DNA of 48,622 nt, taken from an uncultured Ruminococcus sp. Its GTDB lineage: Bacteria; Bacillota; Clostridia; Lachnospirales; Lachnospiraceae. The DNA lies in NCBI GenBank assembly GCA_900553885.1, contig USFD01000012.1, forward strand, positions 1 to 48,622. Reading direction: 5' to 3'. Below are positions 32,728 to 39,922 of the stretch, piece by piece; positions within the stretch are counted from its first letter, which is position 1; every line of letters starts with the position of its first letter. The notes below the pieces were generated by a model. It searched no databases and had not been told where the DNA came from. It saw only the letters and a list, made by a program, of their open reading frames with translations. The translations under genes were made by a program, and so were the position numbers.

Positions 32728-33956
32728 CCTCTCTCAAACAGCCCGAACTCCTTATAAACCTCTTTCCTCTTCGCTGCCCCGCTTATTACTTTCCCCGGAT
32801 GCAGCGCCGGCCTCTGTCCCCGGCAGATCTTCACAAGATACCGGATTCCATAGTAGCCCCATCCAAACGGGAGCAGAATCCACAGTTTCTTCGACACCGG
32901 CCATTTCATATGTATAATCTCGTTCAGTGAAAAAATCATCTGGCGAAGCATAGATGTTCGTCCTACTCCGCCTTTTCCCCGGCTTGAAATCAGATACGTC
33001 TCATATGACCGGTCTTCTGATTTTTGTCCGAAATTTCCGCTTTCAAAAATATCTTCAATAATTGCATCTTCCAGCTCCAATTTCTGAGCGTCCGGCCATT
33101 CACGATGCGGGCAGCCCAGCCAGCGTTCCGCTGTGCGGGTCAATATTCCGGCAAACCTCCATACTCCAATGGCACGGAACTTTTCTTCAAATATCTCACG
33201 GAATTCTTCATCTGACAGAGACGCCGAGAACACAGCCCAGTCGCACAAATGCCTCAGGCCGATTCCTTCCCCCAGCAGATGGTGGCTTGTATGTAAAAGA
33301 ATAATCAGGCCGTGATGAAAAACAGAGGGACAGGTAATCGTTCCATTCTCATACTCTACATCATGTGCCTGCTCCATAACATTCTTCATATATTCCCTGA
33401 CAAGTTCTCCTGCTCTGCCATATGGCACTCCCGCCGGTTCGAAATGCATTTCATAATGTGCCGGCGGCCTGCGGTATACAACGTGACAGATGTGCTCCTC
33501 GTCCCATGGGACAAATCCTTCCTGCTCCAGAACTTTTCCGGCACGCTCCATATCCTCTTTTCTCACCAGGAAATCCACATCTCCCATGACGCGTTCCGAC
33601 GGATCCGGGTAATACAGAGCCGAGGCACATCCCTTCAGAACGACATACGGAATTTCCGCGCTTTTCATTAATCGGTCAAGCTCATTGTGTTCCCAGGACA
33701 CACGGAGATTATTATAGGCCGAGGCAATCACGGTCTGTTTCCATTTCTGCAGAATCTCCTCTGGAACGCCTGCCGCCTCCTGTGCGCCCCTCATTCCCAG
33801 GGCCGGTACAGCCTGATGGCAGCATTCTTCATATACCTGCTGCCAGTCGATCTCTTCCGGAACCGGGCGGCGGGCATCAAAAAGTGCATTGGCAGTCAGC
33901 GCAAGGACAGCCCGGGCAGTTGTATTTAAATCTGATCCTTTCTTCTTTTCTCGCAT
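32724..33956 (-). CDS. nucleotidyltransferase-like protein (NTP_transf_5 family), copy 2
   Basis: A 410-residue paralogue of the protein at 19.2-20.5 kb. The active-site stretch reads VVLKGCASALYYPDPSERVMGDVDFLV, again with the G-D-x-D motif, followed by HYEMHFEP. Both copies end with a similar region closing in KEFGL or KELGL. MREKKKGSDL is taken as start, with GGGGAG just before it; the frame is open 20 codons further up but that part overlaps the capG end. It follows capG by 25 bases, so the capsule operon runs into this accessory tail. The family's chemistry is unproven; nucleotide transfer to a peptide or sugar is the usual guess. Confidence 0.76.
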   Translation of the reverse strand: MREKKKGSDLNTTARAVLALTANALFDARRPVPEEIDWQQVYEECCHQAVPALGMRGAQEAAGVPEEILQKWKQTVIASAYNNLRVSWEHNELDRLMKSAEIPYVVLKGCASALYYPDPSERVMGDVDFLVRKEDMERAGKVLEQEGFVPWDEEHICHVVYRRPPAHYEMHFEPAGVPYGRAGELVREYMKNVMEQAHDVEYENGTITCPSVFHHGLIILLHTSHHLLGEGIGLRHLCDWAVFSASLSDEEFREIFEEKFRAIGVWRFAGILTRTAERWLGCPHREWPDAQKLELEDAIIEDIFESGNFGQKSEDRSYETYLISSRGKGGVGRTSMLRQMIFSLNEIIHMKWPVSKKLWILLPFGWGYYGIRYLVKICRGQRPALHPGKVISGAAKRKEVYKEFGLFERG

Positions 33957-33981
33957 GCGTCTCCCCGTTATAATCACAGTA

Positions 33982-35160
33982 TTAAAATTTTCTCCACACC
34001 ATTTTGTCCACAACACCGGTATAACTTTGGATAATCTTCACTACTTTTGTGCTTACATTCTCTTCCACATAATCCGGAACCGGTATACCCAGATCTCCGT
34101 TTTCATTCATTTCCACTGCTGTTTCCACTGCCTGCACCAGAGATTTTTCATCGATTCCGGCCAGAATGAAACAGCCTTTATCCAGCGCCTCCGGGCGTTC
34201 CGTCGAAGTCCGGATGCACACTGCCGGGAAAGGATTTCCCACAGATGTAAAGAAGGAACTTTCTTCCGGAAGCGTACCGGAATCGGAAACAACGGCGAAC
34301 GCATTCATCTGGAGATGATTGTAATCGTGGAATCCCAGCGGTTCATGACGGATCACCCGCGGATCCAGTTCAAATCCCGACTCCTCCAGCCGTTTCCTTG
34401 ATCTCGGATGGCAGGAATAAAGAATCGGCATGTCGTACTTCTCCGCAAGCCTGTTTATTGCTGTAAAAAGTGAAAGGAAATTCTTTTCCGTGTCAATATT
34501 TTCCTCACGATGGGCAGAAAGCAGCATGTACTTCCCCGGTTCAAGGTCCAGCCGATCCAGAATATCAGACGAACGGATCTCATCCAGATTCTTGTGGAGT
34601 ACTTCCGCCATCGGACTACCGGTCACATAGGTTCTTTCCTTCGGAAGTCCGCATTCATGGAGATATTTCCTCGCATGTTCCGAATAAGCCAGATTCACAT
34701 CTGAAATAATATCTACAATTCTCCGGTTTGTCTCTTCCGGAAGGCACTCATCCTTACACCGGTTGCCTGCCTCCATATGGAAAATCGGAATATGAAGCCG
34801 TTTCGCCGCGATTGCCGACAGGCAGGAATTTGTATCGCCGAGAATCAGAAGCGCATCCGGCTTCACCTGAACCATAAGCTTATAAGAAGCATTAATAATA
34901 TTTCCTACCGTCGCACCAAGATCATCACCTACGGCATCCATATATACTTCCGGATCATCCAGCTTCAGATCCCTGAAAAAAACACCATTAAGATTGTAGT
35001 CATAATTCTGCCCGGTATGAGCCAGAATTGTATCAAAATACATCCGGCATTTGGTAATTACCGCGCTGAGGCGGATAATCTCCGGACGGGTTCCGACAAT
35101 AATCAGCAGTTTTAATTTCCCGTTGTCTTTAAACTTTATATCTGTGTAATCTGTTTTCAT
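33982..35160 (-). CDS. capG: UDP-GlcNAc 2-epimerase-type enzyme of UDP-FucNAc synthesis (CapG)
   Basis: A 392-residue member of the WecB/CapG epimerase family. The N terminus LLIIVGTRPEIIRLSAVI carries the family GTRPE motif. Further motifs are LAHTGQNYDYNL, LLILGDTNSCLSA, HMEAGNRCKDECLPEETNRRIVD, LLSAHREENI and ESSFF near the C-terminal UDP-binding region. With CapE and CapF it forms the three-enzyme route from UDP-GlcNAc to UDP-N-acetyl-L-fucosamine, where CapG makes the last 2-epimerisation. It follows capF by 16 bases, with AAGGAG close to its ATG. Residues and length are normal, so it should be active. Confidence 0.92.
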   Translation of the reverse strand: MKTDYTDIKFKDNGKLKLLIIVGTRPEIIRLSAVITKCRMYFDTILAHTGQNYDYNLNGVFFRDLKLDDPEVYMDAVGDDLGATVGNIINASYKLMVQVKPDALLILGDTNSCLSAIAAKRLHIPIFHMEAGNRCKDECLPEETNRRIVDIISDVNLAYSEHARKYLHECGLPKERTYVTGSPMAEVLHKNLDEIRSSDILDRLDLEPGKYMLLSAHREENIDTEKNFLSLFTAINRLAEKYDMPILYSCHPRSRKRLEESGFELDPRVIRHEPLGFHDYNHLQMNAFAVVSDSGTLPEESSFFTSVGNPFPAVCIRTSTERPEALDKGCFILAGIDEKSLVQAVETAVEMNENGDLGIPVPDYVEENVSTKVVKIIQSYTGVVDKMVWRKF

Positions 35161-35176
35161 AATAGCTCCTTATTTC

Positions 35177-36373
35177 TTATACCGGTTCTCCATATGTATC
35201 CGGATGCTCCGGATCAAAAGGTTCATTGGCCCACATGAGTGTCACCAGATCTTCCGTATCGGATAAATTAATGATGTTGTGAGTATATCCTGGTATCATT
35301 TCAACTACAGTTATTTCATTTCCGCTCACTTCATAGTTTACTACCGGATATGGACTGCCATTTTCATCTGTCCCGATTTTCCTGAGCTGAATCAGCCCTT
35401 TTCCCGACACAACCACAAACTTCTCATTTTTCGTATGATGCCAGTGCTGGCCTTTGGTGATTCCGGGTTTGCTTATATTGACAGAAACCTGTCCTCGGTC
35501 TGCTGTCCGCAGAATCTCTGTAAAGCTGCCTCGGTCATCTTTGTTCATTTTCAGTTTGTAAGAAAAACCGTCCGCAGGCAGATAGGACAGATAATTGGCA
35601 TAAAGCCGTTTTGTAAAACCATCACTCATGTCAGGCACAGAAAGATCTGTCCGGCTCTCTTTAAAGGAATACAGCAGATCCACGATCTGTCCCAGAGTCA
35701 CATGGAAAGTAACCGGGCAGTAACAGAATTCCTTATCATCCCTGTGTTCGCAGCCGTTCAGGGCAAGCAGCATCTCTTCAATCAGATCATCAATATATAA
35801 AAGCTCAAGTTCAGTACTGCGGTCATTAACCTGGACAGGCAGATCATTGGCAATATTGTTACAGAAAGTCGCAACAGCCGAATTATAATTGGGTCTGCAC
35901 CATTTTCCGAACAGATTCGGGAACCGGTAAATGAGAACCTTTGCGCCAGTCTCTTCACCATATTTACGGAACAGCTCTTCTCCGGCCAGTTTGCTTTTCC
36001 CATATTCGCTTCCCGCAAAACGCCCTTCCAGACTGGCCTGAATGCTGCTGGAAAGCATAACCGGAGCTTTATTGCCATGCTTTTTCAGGGTCTCAAGAAG
36101 AATGGAACCGAATCCGAAATTTCCTTTCATAAACTCTTCCGGATCTTTCGGCCGATTCACCCCGGCAAGATTAAATACAAAGTCCGCATCACTGCAGTAA
36201 GCATCCAGTTCCTCCGAAGTGGAATCAATGTCGTATTCATAGATAACCAGTTTGGACGGATCTTCCAGTCCGCTGATCCAGTGAACACGATCTTTGCTGT
36301 CGCGGATGTTTTTAAGAGATTCCACCAGATTTTTCCCTACGAATCCTCTGGCTCCAGTGATCAATATTTTCAT
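35177..36373 (-). CDS. capF: bifunctional NAD(P)H reductase/cupin of UDP-FucNAc synthesis (CapF)
   Basis: A 398-residue CapF/FnlB-like enzyme. The N-terminal Rossmann part has ITGARGFVGKN (NADPH binding) and the SDR core with YGKSKLAGEEL. The C-terminal part (about 285-390) is a cupin with GITKGQHWHHTKNEKFVVVSG, whose H-x-H, glutamate and later histidine hold a zinc ion. The cupin carries out 3-epimerisation before reduction by the SDR domain. MKILITG is the start because AAGGAG sits nine bases upstream. CapE, its pathway partner, is 8.7 kb away across an insertion, while in other genomes the genes are adjacent. Confidence 0.92.
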   Translation of the reverse strand: MKILITGARGFVGKNLVESLKNIRDSKDRVHWISGLEDPSKLVIYEYDIDSTSEELDAYCSDADFVFNLAGVNRPKDPEEFMKGNFGFGSILLETLKKHGNKAPVMLSSSIQASLEGRFAGSEYGKSKLAGEELFRKYGEETGAKVLIYRFPNLFGKWCRPNYNSAVATFCNNIANDLPVQVNDRSTELELLYIDDLIEEMLLALNGCEHRDDKEFCYCPVTFHVTLGQIVDLLYSFKESRTDLSVPDMSDGFTKRLYANYLSYLPADGFSYKLKMNKDDRGSFTEILRTADRGQVSVNISKPGITKGQHWHHTKNEKFVVVSGKGLIQLRKIGTDENGSPYPVVNYEVSGNEITVVEMIPGYTHNIINLSDTEDLVTLMWANEPFDPEHPDTYGEPV

Positions 36374-36431
36374 TTGTCTTTGCTCCTTAAGTATACTAAA
36401 CAAACGCCTGCGTTATTTTTTGCAGACATTT

Positions 36432-36640
36432 TTATGGTATCAGATAATTACTGTCTGCCCGTCTCGGATATCCCAGATCAATTACCGCTCCCAGAACTGC
36501 CGGTTCTTTATAGTTTGAATTTCTTTCTGCCCAATCATAAGCTCTCTGATAGCTGTTTTTCAAAAAAATATATTCCATTCCCGAACCACTCGTATGTATT
36601 ATCGCTGACCCACAGATCTTCATGGTTTAACCTGAATATT
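36432..36640 (-). pseudogene. frameshifted fragment of an ADP-ribosyltransferase-like (DUF3990-type) gene
   Basis: Two overlapping frames together spell a protein piece: NHEDLWVSDNTYEWFGNG followed by IYFFE in one frame, then NSYQRAYDWAERNSNYKEP and AVLGAVIDLGY in another. The switch lies in the A-run after seven Ts; deleting one A would join them. The pattern G-x-G-IYFxEN, RAxxWA and VLGAVIDLG is one I associate with DUF3990/ART-like toxin domains. The 5' part is missing at the edge of the inverted repeat at 36652, and the end is truncated. It is a dead relic lying 60 bases upstream of capF. Confidence 0.5.
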
Positions 36641-36651
36641 ACGGTGCGGCG

Positions 36652-36890
36652 GAGCCGCCTGTCCGACAAAGTCAGAGCCATAGTTCCGATGGCATAGAGC
36701 CACTTTGATTTTGCTTGTTTGTTCTGGACTTACTGAGGCATTACTTGTCAAGGCCAGAGCCGCTATAGCGGGGCGTTAGCCGCCTTTACAAGTAATGCCT
36801 CAGTAAGTACTCTATTGAGAACAAAATCGTCTATTTTGACTGGCTCACATTTCCCGGAACGGTGGCTCTCAAAATCCGGACAGATGGCTC
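36652..36890. repeat. long imperfect inverted repeat, 239 bp
   Basis: The inner arms (36728-36748 and 36788-36808) pair perfectly over 21 bases around a 39-base loop. Outward from there the arms keep matching with small gaps: GAGCCGCCTGTCCGA against GAGCCATCTGTCCGG, AGAGCCATAGTTCCGA against AGAGCCACCGTTCCGG, and blocks with GATTTTG and TTGTTCT. The motif GAGCC recurs in both arms. It has no coding capacity. It sits at the left boundary of the six-gene insertion, so a MITE-like element, a transposon end or a structured RNA are all possible. Confidence 0.75.
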
Positions 36891-36907
36891 AAAACCTTCC
36901 GGAATAA

Positions 36908-37099
36908 TCATTTAACCACCTTAAGATTATGCTGATACATATTATATGCTTCTGTTTTATGAAGTGTTTCATACCACTTTCCAGCGTTATAAAACCTTAT
37001 CTTTCCCCTGTCATGAACAAACTTAGGCGTAAAATGAGAGGAAGTTAATATTAACATGATGACTTCGCTATCAGCCGAAATTGTAAACGTCAGGTCCAG
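36908..37099 (-). other. open frame continuing past the stop of the histidine phosphatase
   Basis: Directly after the TAG of the histidine phosphatase, and in the same frame, 63 sense codons follow (LDLTFTISADSEVIMLILTS, later FVHDRGKIRFYNAGKWYETL) before a TGA. The stretch looks coding and has no ribosome site or good start. It may be a lost C-terminal extension created by a nonsense change, or the tail of another gene fused by deletion. Confidence 0.35.
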
Positions 37100-37864
37100 C
37101 TAATATATTCTAAAAATCTTTCCATATCCAACTTTTTCACTCTTTGCCGATACTATTCCAAACATAGCTCCTGTCTCATATCCATCCCATGGTTTCTTTT
37201 CTTTATGCAGTAAGATTTTCAGTCCTTGATAAATGCTTCCCTGACTTACCAAGAGAACATTCTTTCCAAAATAATTTTTATCAATATCCCGCAGGAGTTT
37301 TGTACAGCGCAAAAGTACATCGCCCCAGCTGTCACCTGCGCGGGTTTTTACGAAGATATTTCGTTTACATTCCCGAAGCAAAAATACACATAGATCATCT
37401 ATATCTAACATTTCAAATGTTTTACCGCCCCATACACTATTATTTATTCCAAGTAAATAATTACATTCTTTTACAAGTGGATCGCCATCTATATTCCGGG
37501 ATATAACCTTATAGGTTGCAAGTGTCCGCTCCAAAGGTCCGACTAGAATAACATCCGGATTTAGTCCGGCAATACTTTCAGACAAATTGACCAGCTCTTT
37601 TACTCCGGATTTCGTCAACTTACTGTTAGCAGAATCATTATTCATAAATTCACCCTGATCTATGGCAAATGTTTTGCCATGGCGAATTAAGCATAAACTT
37701 TTGCATCTATGCCTGGGGTAATATGGAAGATAAAATAATTTTCCTGTCAATAAATTCACACATACCCCATAGCGCAATAGTGATGCTGCGATACACAGTC
37801 GTTCTCTTAATGTATTCAACTCATTTCTATTTAAATTTTTCATAGCCGCATTATACTTTAACAT
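37100..37864 (-). CDS. histidine phosphatase superfamily protein, second catalytic His replaced
   Basis: A 254-residue protein. The phosphoglycerate-mutase-like core starts at about residue 57 with CLIRHGKT, containing the RHG motif whose histidine is phosphorylated. GPLERTLATYKV supplies the second arginine. The usual final motif V-S-H-G reads LVSQGSIYQG, so the second catalytic histidine is a glutamine. A preceding segment of about 55 residues is extra. The enzyme could be inactive or have altered activity. Its start lies within the end of the membrane-protein gene (14-base overlap). It is the last gene of the six-gene operon. Confidence 0.72.
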   Translation of the reverse strand: MLKYNAAMKNLNRNELNTLRERLCIAASLLRYGVCVNLLTGKLFYLPYYPRHRCKSLCLIRHGKTFAIDQGEFMNNDSANSKLTKSGVKELVNLSESIAGLNPDVILVGPLERTLATYKVISRNIDGDPLVKECNYLLGINNSVWGGKTFEMLDIDDLCVFLLRECKRNIFVKTRAGDSWGDVLLRCTKLLRDIDKNYFGKNVLLVSQGSIYQGLKILLHKEKKPWDGYETGAMFGIVSAKSEKVGYGKIFRIY

Positions 37865-38810
37865 TAAATTTTTTCAACGTTCCACTATACTTCTCAACTA
37901 GTTGTTTACACAACTTTTTGTGATTGCAATCCAGCCTTTCACAAGAATGGCATCCATTTTTTCTATCTTTTGTACAATGCGTACAAAAGCCGTTAGTACA
38001 CTTCCCGCTGTTGATATATTGATACAATTTCATTGGGGTCAAAGCAGTATCCCATAGTTCATCGAAATAGTTCGTCATAAACATACCGATGTTCTTTTCA
38101 CCTTTGATAATTTTATACATTGGCTCTTCGCTCCCTGGTATGTTTTTTTCATAAGTCGAAAGAAATACATCCGTATTTGCTGCAGCCGGTTTGGAAAATA
38201 TGTAAAACCGCCATCTTGCATGACTTCCAAAGTAGAACCTGACGTTAATTGACAAGTCCTCAGAAATATATTCCCGAGATCTTTCCAGAAATTTATACCA
38301 ACTCTCCAGATATTTTTTCTTCCCGTCATTTGAATGACGTTCATATCTATCTCTGACATGAGGCTCCTGAAAACAAGGGATCATAAGCAAAACCCGAACT
38401 TCCACTTTATCCTTATGTTTTCTTTTTTTCCCGGATTTAAGATTCTCTAAAATCTTGCTAAACCCATATTCGTTTTCTTTTTTCAGCAGATCATATCCTC
38501 GTGTAACCTTTATCTTCACCACATTAGATTCATAAAAACTTTGCTCAATCTGTTTTATCAGGCCTCTCTTTTTCCACAATCCCCGTATTTTCCCAATACG
38601 CCATAAATCAAACCTTGATATGAACCATCCTTCATATATGCACACGACAATACAAGTAACTATACTTGCTGCAATATATATAATAAGTGTCACTATAAAA
38701 GTCTCATCAACAGGCTGTCCTTTAATTATACATGTCAAAATTGCAACTGCCGCTGGTACAATGCCCCCTAAAAATGCTGTTTTAATAATCTTACCGCTTG
38801 TTCTCCACAT
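37851..38810 (-). CDS. two-TM protein with a cysteine-rich C terminus
   Basis: A 319-residue protein. Two membrane helices lie at about 10-27 and 37-60. The cytoplasmic part (about 125-250) has a predicted alpha/beta fold with VEVRVLLMIPCFQEPHVRDR, INVRFYFGSHARWRFYIF and ANTDVFLSTY. The tail (about 277-307) has seven cysteines in the pattern C-x4-C-x2-C-x7-C-x2-C-x4-C-x5-C, likely metal-binding. I cannot name the family. Genes on both sides overlap it (20 and 14 bases). In a signalling operon such a membrane protein could be the effector or sensor. The membrane segments and Cys cluster are seen; the role is inference. Confidence 0.65.
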   Translation of the reverse strand: MWRTSGKIIKTAFLGGIVPAAVAILTCIIKGQPVDETFIVTLIIYIAASIVTCIVVCIYEGWFISRFDLWRIGKIRGLWKKRGLIKQIEQSFYESNVVKIKVTRGYDLLKKENEYGFSKILENLKSGKKRKHKDKVEVRVLLMIPCFQEPHVRDRYERHSNDGKKKYLESWYKFLERSREYISEDLSINVRFYFGSHARWRFYIFSKPAAANTDVFLSTYEKNIPGSEEPMYKIIKGEKNIGMFMTNYFDELWDTALTPMKLYQYINSGKCTNGFCTHCTKDRKNGCHSCERLDCNHKKLCKQLVEKYSGTLKKFNVKV

Positions 38811-39366
38811 ATAGCTTATATATTCTTTCCTCTAATTCCCGTATGATTTCTTGTTCTGATTCTCTGTATTCCTGTATATTCATTCCAAAATCAAACTTGA
38901 TATCGGCGACTTCTTCCAGTTTACGATAATCAAACAATTCATTTTCCTTTTCCATCTTGCGTCTTAATTCACAGACCGTATTGCAATCTTTCTTCTCCCC
39001 CCTCCTTAGCATGCGTACTAATCTGGTTCGAGGCTCTGCATAAACAAAAATTAACCTTAAATCCAATCGGTTTTTAAATATATAATATTCTTCCAGAGTT
39101 CTGATACCCGTTATAATAACTCTATTGCAATTGTCTCTTTGGATAATTTTCAAAATCTGCTCCGGTGCAAATGTCCTGCCATACTTTTTATCATATTCTA
39201 TCCTGAGCATCTGCAGAACGTCACGAGTAGGCTGCAGGCTGCGGTCGCAGGCAATATTACGAAAAACATCGCCCATACTATATTTCTTATAATTCCGGTA
39301 TCTGCAAAAACTATCTGCTAACGTATCCTGTCCGGAACCACAATATGCAAATGTTCCTATAACCAT
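38791..39366 (-). CDS. P-loop nucleoside/nucleotide kinase-like protein with an altered Walker A
   Basis: A 191-residue protein resembling dephospho-CoA kinase and adenylate-kinase-like enzymes. The N terminus reads MVIGTFAYCGSGQDTLAD, where the phosphate-binding loop should be GSGKDT: the lysine is a glutamine (codon CAG). Other family features are kept: YSMGDVFRNIA, VIITGIRTLEEYYIFKN, LIFVYAEPRTRLVRMLRRG. I chose this ATG, one base after the stop of the adenylyltransferase gene (TAATATG), rather than a TTG six codons up. With its neighbour it recalls the two halves of NadR, or the CoaD/CoaE pair, but the substrate cannot be read from sequence. Confidence 0.72.
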   Translation of the reverse strand: MVIGTFAYCGSGQDTLADSFCRYRNYKKYSMGDVFRNIACDRSLQPTRDVLQMLRIEYDKKYGRTFAPEQILKIIQRDNCNRVIITGIRTLEEYYIFKNRLDLRLIFVYAEPRTRLVRMLRRGEKKDCNTVCELRRKMEKENELFDYRKLEEVADIKFDFGMNIQEYRESEQEIIRELEERIYKLYVENKR

Positions 39367-39367
39367 A

Positions 39368-39922
39368 TTACCCACCGTCGACAATTCGCTTATCTAATCC
39401 GTGTTCTGTTATGTATTTAAACACACTTAATGGCACATATTGTTTCCATGCCTTACCAGCACTTATGCACTGCCTGACATCTGTACCACTAATAAGTTTC
39501 TGATCAATATTTTTCTTCCACATAACTTCTACAATACATCCTATCTTCTCCAAAGCCGTCTTTTTTTCTGTTCCCCACTCATCATAAATAGTCATGTAAT
39601 ATTTGGCCCTGCGAGGTGTATAACAAAATATTAATTCAGGATAATTAACAGGGAATGGAACTATATCAAAATCATAAAGACTTATCCCGCTTTCTATCAT
39701 CGCGCCCTGGATCATCTGAAACCGCTCATAATATGAAAACGGATTAGACGCAGCTTCTGAACGATGCGGACAGTTCTCTGAATATTTCGTCAGCGATTTA
39801 TCCGGATTGCAGATACCGATAATCAAATGTTTACACCGTTTTTTTCCTTCCAGAATATATTTCATATGCTCATTATGCAGCAATTGAAACCGACCATGGA
39901 CAACACCAACTTCGTCAATCAT
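39368..39922 (-). CDS. NMN adenylyltransferase-like (NadM/NadR-type) nucleotidyltransferase
   Basis: A 184-residue protein of the nucleotidyltransferase fold. VVHGRFQLLHNEHMKYI (about 7-23) gives the GRFQ and H-x3-H motifs that bind ATP, as in NadM and NadR rather than NadD. LIIGICNPDKS follows, and LISGTDVRQCI near 143-153 corresponds to the ISGTxxR motif. Length fits archaeal-type NMNAT. The ATG overlaps the STAND gene stop by eight bases, with GGAGGGC as ribosome site. The plausible reaction is making NAD or a related dinucleotide from ATP and a mononucleotide. Its presence next to a STAND ATPase is unusual. Confidence 0.82.
   Translation of the reverse strand: MIDEVGVVHGRFQLLHNEHMKYILEGKKRCKHLIIGICNPDKSLTKYSENCPHRSEAASNPFSYYERFQMIQGAMIESGISLYDFDIVPFPVNYPELIFCYTPRRAKYYMTIYDEWGTEKKTALEKIGCIVEVMWKKNIDQKLISGTDVRQCISAGKAWKQYVPLSVFKYITEHGLDKRIVDGG

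Noticed and set aside
36652..36890. The inverted repeat as a simple transcription terminator
   Set aside because: It is far longer than needed, imperfect, has no T-run after it and sits at an insertion boundary.
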